DNA of 64,000 nucleotides from Chromobacterium phragmitis (GTDB lineage: Bacteria; Pseudomonadota; Gammaproteobacteria; Burkholderiales; Chromobacteriaceae), in assembly GCF_003325475.1 (NCBI RefSeq), contig NZ_CP029495.1, positions 248,001 to 312,000 on the forward strand, written 5' to 3'. How positions within the stretch are numbered: position 1 is the first letter of the stretch; each line of letters opens with the position of its first letter. A model generated the notes under the pieces. It did not search any database, had not been told where the DNA came from, and saw nothing but the letters and a program-made list of their open reading frames with translations. Below are positions 1 to 9,753 of the stretch, piece after piece. The position numbers and the translations under genes are program-made.

Positions 1-75
1 AGGCCGCTCGGACAAATTCATTATTTCCCAATAGGAAACAATAAAAGGGAACTAAACCAAAAATGGCCGACCAGC

Positions 76-107
76 TTGACAGCCCGCGTCTGCGCTTGCC
101 ATAAAAT
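76..107 (+). promoter_or_regulatory. Candidate sigma-70 promoter of the lysozyme gene
   Basis: A perfect -35 hexamer TTGACA lies at 76-81. The AT-rich block CATAAAAT at 100-107 can supply a -10 at a spacing of about 18 bases. It lies 57 bases before the lysozyme ATG at 164. This is a motif reading only; the -10 is imperfect. Confidence 0.4.
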
Positions 108-163
108 ACCGTCAGCATGGCGAATCATTCCCAAACCCGACAAGTAGCGGAAAGGACAGACTC

Positions 164-610
164 ATGCAAACCAGCGACAACGGCGTCAATCTGATCAAGC
201 GATTCGAGGGGTTGCGCCTGCAGGCCTATCAGGACGCGGTCGGCGTCTGGACCATCGGGTATGGCCATACCGGACCCGAGGTGCATGCAGGACTCTGCGT
301 CAGCGATGAGCAAGCCGAGCAACTGCTGCGCCAGGACCTGAGCCGCTTCGAGCAAGGCGTGGCGAGTTTGGTCAAAGTCGCTCTCAATCAAAACCAGTTC
401 GACGCGCTGATCAGCTTCAGCTACAACCTGGGCTTGGGCAATCTGCAAAGCTCCACTCTGCTTCGCCTGCTGAACCAGGGCGACTACCAGGGCGCGGCCG
501 GCCAGTTTCCCCTGTGGGACAAGGCCGGCGGCAAAACGGAGCCCGGATTGCAAAAGCGCAGGCAGGCCGAACAGGCGCTGTTCGGCACGCCCAGCGCCGC
601 CGCAGCCTGA
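164..610 (+). CDS. GH24 phage-type lysozyme (T4-like muramidase)
   Basis: The 148-aa protein cleaves the MurNAc-GlcNAc bond of peptidoglycan. The GH24 catalytic signature is intact: E15 in RFEG, D24 in YQD and T30 in VWTIGYGHT, with the usual E-8-D-5-T spacing. The C-terminal part has the family's FDAL/SFSYNLG segment and the PGLQKRRQAE helix. No signal peptide or anchor is visible, so export would need a holin or lysis, as with phage endolysins. No phage genes flank it, so it looks like a domesticated or orphan gene. The ATG at 164 has AAAGGAC about 10 bases upstream. Confidence 0.9.
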   Translation: MQTSDNGVNLIKRFEGLRLQAYQDAVGVWTIGYGHTGPEVHAGLCVSDEQAEQLLRQDLSRFEQGVASLVKVALNQNQFDALISFSYNLGLGNLQSSTLLRLLNQGDYQGAAGQFPLWDKAGGKTEPGLQKRRQAEQALFGTPSAAAA

Positions 611-680
611 ATCCGGCATCGGGCTGGCGCTCCCTTTCCCCTCGCCGGTAAACTCGATTTTTTGCCGAAACTCCGCCCCC

Positions 681-866
681 ATGCGCCCCCACTCCGCGCC
701 GCTTTGCCGCCGTTGCCGGCATTACTTCATCACCCATGACCCGCGCTTTCCTTATGGTTGCCGAAGCATGGGCTTCACCAGCACGCGCGCGCCCAGCCAG
801 GACGTGCTCGAAGCCTCCGGCCAGCCTTGCATGCGTTTTCAGGCCAAGGCCGCCCTCCCTCGCTGA
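681..866 (+). CDS. Small conserved cysteine-motif protein
   Basis: A 61-aa protein with CxxC at C9/C12 and further cysteines at C27 and C50, arranged around HYFITHDP, PYGCR and GFTS. From memory this matches a small family of proteobacterial hypothetical proteins with the pattern CxxCxHYYITWDPxxPYGCRAxGFKS, sometimes mislabelled uracil-DNA glycosylase. The four cysteines suggest zinc or iron binding. No function is known to me. The Shine-Dalgarno is weak and several overlapping frames are open here. The motif match, not coding potential, is the reason for calling this frame. Confidence 0.7.
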   Translation: MRPHSAPLCRRCRHYFITHDPRFPYGCRSMGFTSTRAPSQDVLEASGQPCMRFQAKAALPR

Positions 867-1096
867 ACGCAATTGGCATAGCCCGCACTTTCGAACAAAA
901 CTCATCTCCCCTAGCCGCCGCCACCCGGATTCGAGCAAACATTCCACAGCAGACCATTGATTTCAATACAATTTTGCAAAGCATCATCGGTCTGACTAAT
1001 TCAAAGCATCAGAAAAAACGATTAGCCTCCTTTCTGCTTCCTCTCTTATTTTTTCAGCAGCGCCACACGAGCGCAGCACCCCCAAAGGAGGATGTC

Positions 1097-1405
1097 ATGA
1101 ATGAGGAGACTCTGAAGAAGATCCAGTCCAATCCGAAGTACTTGGAACTGGTCCACAAGAAAACCAGCCTAGGCTGGACCCTGGCCATCGTCATGCTGGC
1201 CATTTATTACGGTTACATCCTGGTTCTGGCCTTCGCTCCCGGCTTGCTGGGCCAGCCGCTGTACCAGGGCGCCACCATGACGGTGGGCATTCCGGTGGGC
1301 GTATGCATCATCCTGTCCGCCTTCGCGCTGACCGGCATCTACGTGCGCCGCGCCAATCGGGAATTCGACCCGCTGACCCAGCAAATCGTCGAGGAGGCCA
1401 AATGA
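1097..1405 (+). CDS. yjcH: DUF485 inner-membrane protein (YjcH-like), partner of ActP
   Basis: The 102-aa protein has two hydrophobic spans (about residues 27-48 and 60-82) separated by a short polar loop. Its N-terminus, with the motif NPKYLELVHKKTSLGW, is typical of DUF485. In E. coli yjcH lies between acs and actP and is thought to assist the acetate permease. Here it opens the operon, and its stop overlaps the actP start as ATGA at 1402-1405. AAAGGAGG at 1084-1091 fixes the ATG at 1097. A longer upstream extension of the frame is not supported. Confidence 0.88.
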   Translation: MNEETLKKIQSNPKYLELVHKKTSLGWTLAIVMLAIYYGYILVLAFAPGLLGQPLYQGATMTVGIPVGVCIILSAFALTGIYVRRANREFDPLTQQIVEEAK

Positions 1406-3084
1406 TGCGACACACCCGATTGAAACTCGCCGCCGGCGCGGCCGCGCTGCTGCCGGCGCTCGCCTGCGCCGCCGGCGCGATTGAAGGCGACGTCAAGCAA
1501 CAAGCCACCAACTGGCACGCCATCATCATGTTCTTCCTGTTCGTGGCCTTCACGCTGGGCATCACCTACTGGGCCGCGCGCCGCACCAAGTCGGCCAGCG
1601 ATTTCTACGCCGCCGGCGGCGGCATCACCGGTTTCCAGAATGGCCTGGCCATCGCCGGCGACTACATGTCCGCCGCGTCCTTTCTGGGGATTTCCGCGCT
1701 GGTATTCGACAAAGGCTACGACGGCCTGATCTACTCGATGGGCTTCCTGGTGGGCTGGCCCATCATCCTGTTCCTGGTGGCCGAGCGGCTGCGCAATCTG
1801 GGCAAGTACACCTTCGCCGACGTCGCCTCCTATCGCTTGCAACAGATGCCGGTGCGCAGCCTGGCAGCCGTGTCCACGCTGGTGGTGGTGGCCATGTACC
1901 TGATCGCGCAAATGGTGGGCGCGGGCAAGCTGATCCAGCTCTTGTTCGGCATGAGCTACGGCTCCGCCGTGGTGCTGGTGGGCGTGCTGATGGTGTGCTA
2001 CGTGTTGTTCGGCGGCATGCTGGCCACCACCTGGGTGCAGATCATCAAAGCGGTGCTGCTGCTGTCCGGCGCCACTTTCATGGCCATCATGGTGCTGGCC
2101 TCGGTCGGCTTCAGTCCGGAAGTGATGTTCGAGAAAGCCGTGGCCGCGCATAGCAAGGGCGCCGCCATCATGGCGCCGGGCAAGGCCGATCCGATCGACT
2201 CCATCTCGCTGGGCCTGGCGCTGATGTTCGGCACCGCCGGCCTGCCGCACATCCTGATGCGCTTCTTCACCGTGGCGGACGCCAAGGAAGCGCGCAAGTC
2301 CGTGTTCTACGCCACCGGGTTCATCGGCTATTTCTACATCCTGACCTTCATCATCGGCTTCGGCGCCATCATGCTGGTGCTGAACCAGCCGGGCATGATG
2401 GAAACCGTGATGAAGAACGGCAAGGAAGTGCACCAGCTGATCGGCGGCAGCAATATGGCGGCCATCCACCTGGCAGACGCCGTGGGCGGCGACATATTCT
2501 TGGGCTTCATCTCCGCCGTGGCCTTCGCCACCATTCTGGCGGTGGTGGCCGGCCTGGCCCTGTCCGGCGCGTCCGCGGTGTCTCACGACCTGTACGCCAG
2601 CGTGATCAAGCACGGCAAAGCCAACGAGGCCGACGAGATCCGCGTGTCCAAGATCACCACCGTGGTGCTGGGCGTGGTGGCCATCGTGCTGGGCCTGGTG
2701 TTCGAGAAGCAGAACATCGCCTTCATGGTGGGCCTGGCCTTCTCCATCGCCGCCTCGGCAAACTTCCCGGTGCTGTTCCTGTCGATGTTCTGGAAAGGCC
2801 TGACCACGCGCGGCGCGGTGACCGGAGGACTGGTGGGACTGGCCAGCGCGGTGCTGCTGATCGTGCTGGGGCCAACGGTATGGGTGGAGGTGATGAAGCA
2901 CGAACACGCCATCTTCCCGTACAAGAACCCGGCCATCTTCTCGATGACCCTGGCCTTCGTCGTCACCTGGCTGGTATCGGTGCTGGATGCCTCCAAGCAG
3001 GCCGCCGACGAGAAAGCCAAGTTCGACGCCCAGTATGTGCGCTCGATGACCGGCATCGGAGCCAGTGGCGCCAGCAAACATTAA
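1402..3084 (+). CDS. actP: Cation/acetate symporter ActP (SSS family)
   Basis: The 560-aa permease imports acetate and other short carboxylates with sodium or protons. An N-terminal signal-like segment ends near ALACAAG and is followed by many transmembrane helices. SSS hallmarks include ASDFYAAGGGITGFQNGLAIAGDYMSAAS (positions roughly 60-90) and the GLPHILMRF segment. E. coli ActP is 549 aa, so the length is normal. The ATG at 1402 overlaps the DUF485 stop and has GAGGAGG at 1391-1397, which argues against the longer frame starting at 1303. Acs follows 71 bases later. Confidence 0.95.
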   Translation: MMRHTRLKLAAGAAALLPALACAAGAIEGDVKQQATNWHAIIMFFLFVAFTLGITYWAARRTKSASDFYAAGGGITGFQNGLAIAGDYMSAASFLGISALVFDKGYDGLIYSMGFLVGWPIILFLVAERLRNLGKYTFADVASYRLQQMPVRSLAAVSTLVVVAMYLIAQMVGAGKLIQLLFGMSYGSAVVLVGVLMVCYVLFGGMLATTWVQIIKAVLLLSGATFMAIMVLASVGFSPEVMFEKAVAAHSKGAAIMAPGKADPIDSISLGLALMFGTAGLPHILMRFFTVADAKEARKSVFYATGFIGYFYILTFIIGFGAIMLVLNQPGMMETVMKNGKEVHQLIGGSNMAAIHLADAVGGDIFLGFISAVAFATILAVVAGLALSGASAVSHDLYASVIKHGKANEADEIRVSKITTVVLGVVAIVLGLVFEKQNIAFMVGLAFSIAASANFPVLFLSMFWKGLTTRGAVTGGLVGLASAVLLIVLGPTVWVEVMKHEHAIFPYKNPAIFSMTLAFVVTWLVSVLDASKQAADEKAKFDAQYVRSMTGIGASGASKH

Positions 3085-3127
3085 ATGTCATTATCATTGA
3101 CATGCCGCGCGCCGGATGACGCGCGGC
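3085..3127 (+). other. Two stacked inverted repeats between actP and acs
   Basis: ATGTCA (3085-3090) and TGACAT (3098-3103) form one inverted repeat. GCCGCGCG (3104-3111) and CGCGCGGC (3120-3127) form a perfect 8-bp stem with an 8-base loop. No T-tract follows, so this is not a standard terminator. It could stabilise or process the operon mRNA and set the acs level. That role is inferred. Confidence 0.45.
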
Positions 3128-3155
3128 GATAACACCAAAGACTCTGGAGAAACGC

Positions 3156-5120
<1,965 letters not shown>

Positions 5121-5133
5121 GCCGCGTCCCGGT

Positions 5134-5169
5134 AAGAAAAAGCCGCCATTTACATGGCGGCTTTTTCTT
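5134..5169. terminator. Bidirectional rho-independent terminator
   Basis: A perfect 16-bp stem pairs 5134-5149 with 5154-5169 around a 4-base loop (5150-5153). It is flanked by A-runs on one side and T-runs on the other, so it can serve acs on the + strand and the convergent chemoreceptor gene on the - strand. Confidence 0.9.
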
Positions 5170-5184
5170 TGCGTCTCCAAATGG

Positions 5185-7074
5185 CTACTCCAAACGGAAG
5201 CGCGCGATCATCTTGTCCTGCTCGGCCACGTCGGCGGCGGTATCGCTGCAGTGTCGCAGCTGCACCTGGGCCGTATCGCTGACCCGCTGGCCGATATGCC
5301 TGATGCTGCCCGCGTTGTCGTTGATGTCCTGAGTCATCCGGCTTTGCTTGCCCACCGCGCCGGCGATTTCGCCGTTGCGGGCGTTGATGTCCGAAATCAC
5401 ATCCTGAACGCGCACCAGCATCTCGCTGATCTGCTCCGCGTCCTTCACCGTGCTGCCCGCGCACTCGCGGCTTTCCTCCATTTTCTGCCGCGCGGCGGCC
5501 ACGCCGCGTTGCAACTGTTCTATCATGCCGCGGATTTCCTGGGTCGCGGTCTGGGTCTGCGACGCCAACTTGCGCACCTCGTCCGCCACCACCGCGAAAC
5601 CACGGCCCATTTCGCCGGCTCGAGCCGCCTCGATGGCGGCATTCAGCGCCAGCAGATTGGTCTGCTCCGCCACGCCGGTAATCACCCGGACGATGGATTC
5701 GATGTTCTTGCTGAATTCCGCCAGCTCGTCCATCGAATGCGAGGTTTCATCCAGCGTATCCGCCAGCCGGCGTATCGCTTGCCCGGACTGGCTCACCAGC
5801 GCCACCCGGCTTCCGGTTTCCTCATGCGCCAGCCGGGCCGCGTCGGCCACCGCGCTGGCATTGGCCGTCATATCTCCCGCGGCCTCGGCCATCTGCCCGA
5901 TGGCCGCCACCAATTGCTCCAGCTCCTGTTGCAGACGACTGGCTTCGCCGCTGCTTTGGCGCGCCTCGTTCGCGCTTTGCTCGGTGCCCTGCGACACCCG
6001 CAGCGAAATCTGGCGGATATCGCCTATCAATTGCTGCAGGTAGGCGATGAAGCGGTTCAGCTCCCGCGCCACCTCGCCGAACTCGTCGCGCGAAGATTCG
6101 TCCACCCGCCGGGTCAGATCGCCGTTGCCGCTGTTCAGCTCCACCAGCGAATGTTTCAGCTGCTGCAAAGGCCGGCGCAGGATTTGCTGCATCAGCGTGC
6201 TGAGGATGACCATGCTGAGCACAACGCCGATCACCGCGCCCCAGAAGCCGCGCCAGCCTATCTGCCTGGCCTCCGCCATCACCTTGTCCTCGTCCAGCAC
6301 AACGCCCACCAACCACTTGGCTTGCTGCAGGCTGGCCAAAGGCTGGAACACCACCATCAGGCGCTGGCCGTTGACCGTGACTTCCTGCGCCTGGTTGCTA
6401 AGCTGCGGCGCCGTGCCGCCAAACAGTTCGGCGATGCTTTTGCCATTCAGCTTGGCATCCGGGTGGCTGATGATCTTGCCGTCGGCGGACAAGAGAAAAG
6501 CGTAGCCCGCGCCGTTGAACGTGGCGGTATTGAGCGCCTCGGACACCGTTTTCAGGCTGAGATCGCCGCCGAAAGCGCCCTTGAAGGCGCCCTTGTCGGT
6601 CAATTTGGCCACCACCGAGATCAGGATTTCGCCGGACGCAGCGTCAGGATAAGGGTCGGTCAGCGCCGCGCCGGACGCCGCCTTCGCCACCGGGTACCAC
6701 GGCCGCTTGCGCGCGTCCCAGGTCGGCGGCGGATTCCATGAGGAGTCGTTGGAAATCTTCTTGCCATCGGTATCCAGTCCGCCGAAGATCAGCTTGAAGC
6801 CGGTTTTCAGCGAGGGCATCAGAAACACCTGCTGGATGCGTTCCGGACTGAAGCTGGCATCTATCATTTCCGACATCAGCTGAATTTGCGCCAGCTTGCC
6901 GTTCAACCAGTTGGCAATCTGGACAGACAGCACCTCGCTGGTCTGCATCACCTCCTGCTCCTTGCCGGAACGTATGCTGTCCGCCACGCTCAAGTATTGC
7001 ATCCAGGACAGGGTGGACAGGGTGGCAGCCAACACCAGCGCGGAAATCAGGCCGGCCTTATGGGCGATTTTCAT
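5185..7074 (-). CDS. Methyl-accepting chemotaxis protein with dCache sensor
   Basis: The 629-aa receptor has TM1 (about 8-28), a periplasmic double-Cache domain (about 30-270), TM2 (276-296), HAMP (298-350) and a cytoplasmic signalling domain. The conserved hairpin tip AEQTNLLALNAAIEAARAGE binds CheA/CheW. The sensor has the Cache_1 features RPWY (124-127) and GGDLSL (169-174). The full amino-acid-binding Cache signature is not clearly present, so no ligand is assigned. There is no C-terminal CheR-binding pentapeptide. The gene is single, converging on acs. Confidence 0.93.
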   Translation of the reverse strand: MKIAHKAGLISALVLAATLSTLSWMQYLSVADSIRSGKEQEVMQTSEVLSVQIANWLNGKLAQIQLMSEMIDASFSPERIQQVFLMPSLKTGFKLIFGGLDTDGKKISNDSSWNPPPTWDARKRPWYPVAKAASGAALTDPYPDAASGEILISVVAKLTDKGAFKGAFGGDLSLKTVSEALNTATFNGAGYAFLLSADGKIISHPDAKLNGKSIAELFGGTAPQLSNQAQEVTVNGQRLMVVFQPLASLQQAKWLVGVVLDEDKVMAEARQIGWRGFWGAVIGVVLSMVILSTLMQQILRRPLQQLKHSLVELNSGNGDLTRRVDESSRDEFGEVARELNRFIAYLQQLIGDIRQISLRVSQGTEQSANEARQSSGEASRLQQELEQLVAAIGQMAEAAGDMTANASAVADAARLAHEETGSRVALVSQSGQAIRRLADTLDETSHSMDELAEFSKNIESIVRVITGVAEQTNLLALNAAIEAARAGEMGRGFAVVADEVRKLASQTQTATQEIRGMIEQLQRGVAAARQKMEESRECAGSTVKDAEQISEMLVRVQDVISDINARNGEIAGAVGKQSRMTQDINDNAGSIRHIGQRVSDTAQVQLRHCSDTAADVAEQDKMIARFRLE

Positions 7075-7148
7075 GGTGGAGGCTCCGCGGCGATCTCGGT
7101 ATTTTCACCATAGATCGCGGTCTTCCGCAGCCAAGCCCAAACCATTCG

Positions 7149-7160
7149 ATTACGCGTAAT
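7149..7160. promoter_or_regulatory. 12-bp perfect palindrome upstream of the chemoreceptor
   Basis: ATTACGCGTAAT is a perfect palindrome in the 250-base divergent spacer, about 75 bases upstream of the chemoreceptor start. AT-rich sequence that could hold promoters for both directions follows at 7167-7200. A regulator site is possible; nothing identifies the protein. Confidence 0.25.
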
Positions 7161-7327
7161 GAATCGGATAAATAAAACTTTAACTAGTACAAATATCCAC
7201 CGCCAAGCCAAACCTCCGCGCTCCCTGCCGCTTCGAAGATTCACAACAACGCCTTGCCATCGTTCTGACATCAGCATCCATGCGGGACGCCGCTGACCCG
7301 AACCTCCGCCTCTACAGGAGAGCCATC

Positions 7328-7729
7328 ATGAAATACACCTACTTCATCACCACGCCGGGCTACTCTCCCAACTCCTATATCGCCAGGCAAACCACTGCCG
7401 GGCGGGTCAATGGCAGCTACTTCAAATTCGGCGACACCAACCATGTGAACAAACTGGATATCCGGAACGGCTATACGACGCACAACCCGGATATCGGCGT
7501 CTTCGCCTTGCTGCGAAACGACGCCACGGACTTCAACCTGGGCACAGCGATCAAAGCTTTCCTGCGAGAGGAGCTAAAACTGGAACCGGTGAGCGGAGAA
7601 TGGTTTTTTGCCGATTTCGAAGCCATCAAGCAGCTGCGCAAGGTGATGCGGGAGAACGATGAGCTCGCCTTCGATGTCCACAATGCCGGGGAACTCCTCG
7701 ACTCGATCAAAACGGCGCTGACGAGTTGA
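7328..7729 (+). CDS. Hypothetical protein, 133 aa
   Basis: I do not recognise this protein. It begins MKYTYFITTPGYSPNSY, has no signal peptide or membrane span and is mixed alpha/beta in composition, with an acidic helical C-terminal half (FEAIKQLRKVMRENDE). The ATG at 7328 is chosen because ACAGGAG at 7314-7320 lies 7 bases upstream. The in-frame start at 7280 has no ribosome binding site. It is divergent from the chemoreceptor and convergent with the PanB-like gene. Codon use looks chromosomal. Confidence 0.7.
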   Translation: MKYTYFITTPGYSPNSYIARQTTAGRVNGSYFKFGDTNHVNKLDIRNGYTTHNPDIGVFALLRNDATDFNLGTAIKAFLREELKLEPVSGEWFFADFEAIKQLRKVMRENDELAFDVHNAGELLDSIKTALTS

Positions 7730-7847
7730 AGACTGTGGGCAAGCCCATGGTCCCGGCGCTTCAGGAGAAAACAGCCAGCCCCTCCCCCGACTGCGCCTCC
7801 TCCCGCCGACAGGCAACGATGGCGCCGCTGTCACCAGCGGCCGCCAG

Positions 7848-8669
7848 TCAGTTTGCCGCCGGCGAACGTGCCCGGCCAAAAGCGCGGGCGCGCGCAGGCG
7901 CGACGGGAATGCTCAAGACAGGAACCGAAGTCTGGACGATAGGCGTTGGCTCCACCACCGCCAGCATGTCGGCATGCTGCCTAGCCATGCGCTGCACGAA
8001 GTCGCCGCCCAGTCCCAGGATATCCTCATTGTCCAGGATCTGGCCATCGCTGCCCGCCCCCGCCAGCACCGGAATGGAAACCGCAGCGGCGATTCGCCCT
8101 GCCGCATCGCCGCCCACGCCCTCCAACACCAGGCAAAAGGCGCCGGCTCGCTCCAGTTCTCGAGCGGCCTGGATCATGCGATCGCAGGCCACCACGCCGC
8201 CCTCCGCGACCGCGCCTTGCGCGCGCTCCGAAATCCGCCTTAATTGCGCGATGACAGGCACCCCGTTTTTCACCAGATAAGCCACGGTGTCCGCCATCTC
8301 CACGCCGCCCTCCACTTTCACCGCGGACGCGCCCGCCTCCAGCAGCCGCAATGCGCTGTCCAAGGCCTGCGCCGGAGATTTATGGCGGCTCGAGAACGGC
8401 AGGCCCGCCGCGACGCAGGCCCGCCGCGCGGAGCGGGACACCGCCCGGGCGTGGCTGACCATGTGTTCCAGCGTGAACGACAGCAGGGTGGGTTGGCCAA
8501 AGTCTCCCATCGTGGCGATGTCGTCGATCAACACGATATCCACCCACTCGTCGACAACTTCGGTGATGGCCCGGCCGTATGCGGTCGCGGCTATCAGCTT
8601 GCGCTGCCCCTTGCTGCTGCGGATGGACGGCACGGTCACGCGCCGGCTAACGCTTGCCTTGCTGCTCAT
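7848..8669 (-). CDS. Degenerate PanB-like (ketopantoate hydroxymethyltransferase family) protein
   Basis: The 273-aa protein aligns along its length with PanB, which makes ketopantoate from ketoisovalerate. Family motifs are visible: AVKVEGG (K118, E120), LVLEG (E183) and AGAGSDGQILDNEDILGL. Compared from memory with E. coli PanB, the first metal ligand is kept (D50 for D45). The second ligand, D84, corresponds to G89 in VAAGLPF, and the GHLGLTPQ segment is replaced by AQLRRIS, losing the histidine. It is therefore unlikely to be an ordinary PanB. No panC lies nearby. A LysR gene diverges from it, which suggests regulated expression and perhaps another substrate in the PEP-mutase/isocitrate-lyase superfamily. 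Confidence 0.72.
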   Translation of the reverse strand: MSSKASVSRRVTVPSIRSSKGQRKLIAATAYGRAITEVVDEWVDIVLIDDIATMGDFGQPTLLSFTLEHMVSHARAVSRSARRACVAAGLPFSSRHKSPAQALDSALRLLEAGASAVKVEGGVEMADTVAYLVKNGVPVIAQLRRISERAQGAVAEGGVVACDRMIQAARELERAGAFCLVLEGVGGDAAGRIAAAVSIPVLAGAGSDGQILDNEDILGLGGDFVQRMARQHADMLAVVEPTPIVQTSVPVLSIPVAPARARAFGRARSPAAN

Positions 8670-8670
8670 G

Positions 8671-8725
8671 ATGCATGCTCCTTGTAATGGCCGGCGCGCT
8701 CGCCGGGGATGAAGACATGCATGCT
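8671..8725. promoter_or_regulatory. Divergent promoter region with repeated ATGCATGCT
   Basis: The 125-base gap between the PanB-like gene and the LysR gene has a direct repeat ATGCATGCT at 8671-8679 and 8717-8725. A GC hairpin lies between them (CCGGCG 8691-8696, CGCCGG 8701-8706). These are plausible regulator contacts for the LysR protein, but no canonical T-N11-A site stands out. Confidence 0.3.
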
Positions 8726-8794
8726 ATTGGAGTATTCTATGCAGATGTTAATGAGAAATTGTCATATCCTGTTCATCCAAACGTTATACACCCC

Positions 8795-9727
8795 ATGAAT
8801 CTGCGCAATTTACGCTACTTCGTCGCCGTGGCCCGCCACGGCAGCTACCAGAAAGCCGCTGCGCGCATTCATCTGACGCAGCCGGCGCTGAGCAAGGCCA
8901 TCCAGCAGTTGGAGGAAGAACTGGACGCGACCTTGCTGGTGCGCAGCCGCCCAGGGAGCCCGGCCAGCCTGACCCCCGCTGGCGAACTGGTGCTGCGCCG
9001 CGCCGAAAGCCTGCTGCGGGAGAACGCGGCGATGCTGGACGATCTGGCCCGGCTGAAATGCCAGACCCAGGGCGAACTGCGCCTGGGCCTGCCGCCGCTG
9101 GCGGGCATTCCCAGGGTGGCCAGACTGATGCAAACCTTCCGCAGCCTCTATCCGCTGGTTCAGTTGCGTCTGTTCGAAAGCGGTGGCTGCGAGCAAGAAG
9201 ACGCCGTGATGAGCGGAGACATCGAGGTGGCGATCTGCCTGACGCCGCAGCATCCGGAACTGGATAGCCTGCTGATCGGAGAATACCCGCTGCGCTTCGT
9301 GCTGCCGGCCTCCCATCCTCTGGCCGGCCGCGCCAGCCTGAAGCCGGCAGAAGTCGCCGACATGCCCTGGATACGGCTGGAGGGCGCCTCTCAGGTCAAT
9401 CGCATGGCCGCCGACGCCTGGCAGCAAGCCGGCCTGGTGCCGGAAACCTATGCCGACAGCGGCCATCTGGGACTGTGCCTGTCGCTGGTGGCCGCCGGCT
9501 GCGGACTGCTGATCCTGCCCGAACCCTGGCTGCCGCCGCATCCGACCGACATCGCGCTGGTGCCCTGCGACGATCCGTCGCTGACCTGGAAACTGTCGCT
9601 GATCTGGCGCCGCGGCATCGCGCTGTCCGAGCCGGCCGAGCGCTGGCGGCAATTGCTCATCGAGGAGGGAAAGGCCCGCGACTGCCCGCCGGGTGTTGAA
9701 GAGGATGCCGCTAAAGAAGATAATTAA
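8795..9727 (+). CDS. LysR-type transcriptional regulator
   Basis: The 310-aa regulator has an N-terminal winged helix-turn-helix (about residues 1-60, with GSYQKAAARIHLTQPALSKAIQQLE cut by positions 18-42) and a periplasmic-binding-like effector domain from about 92. The ATG at 8795 places the standard MNLRNLRYFVAVARHG at the N-terminus; the upstream extension to 8675 is not LysR-like. It is divergent from the PanB-like gene, the usual arrangement for a LysR regulator and its target. The effector is unknown. The 3' end carries an acidic tail. Confidence 0.9.
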   Translation: MNLRNLRYFVAVARHGSYQKAAARIHLTQPALSKAIQQLEEELDATLLVRSRPGSPASLTPAGELVLRRAESLLRENAAMLDDLARLKCQTQGELRLGLPPLAGIPRVARLMQTFRSLYPLVQLRLFESGGCEQEDAVMSGDIEVAICLTPQHPELDSLLIGEYPLRFVLPASHPLAGRASLKPAEVADMPWIRLEGASQVNRMAADAWQQAGLVPETYADSGHLGLCLSLVAAGCGLLILPEPWLPPHPTDIALVPCDDPSLTWKLSLIWRRGIALSEPAERWRQLLIEEGKARDCPPGVEEDAAKEDN

Positions 9728-9753
9728 CGGTTTTTGAAGCGGAATCCGACAGC

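Noticed and set aside
164..610. Prophage origin of the lysozyme region
   Set aside because: No holin, tail, capsid or integrase genes lie beside it; the neighbours are housekeeping genes.
871..890. Possible sigma-54 promoter TTGGCATAGCCCGCAC upstream of the acetate operon
   Set aside because: The GG and GC elements are only 8 bases apart; sigma-54 needs 10.
1303..1401. N-terminal extension of ActP
   Set aside because: The extra 33 residues are Arg-rich, overlap the DUF485 gene in another frame and would bury the export signal; the ATG at 1402 has a strong ribosome binding site.
1339..3081. A 580-aa open frame on the - strand
   Set aside because: It lies fully opposite actP, is abnormally rich in His and Gln, and has no domain; it is a GC-rich shadow frame.
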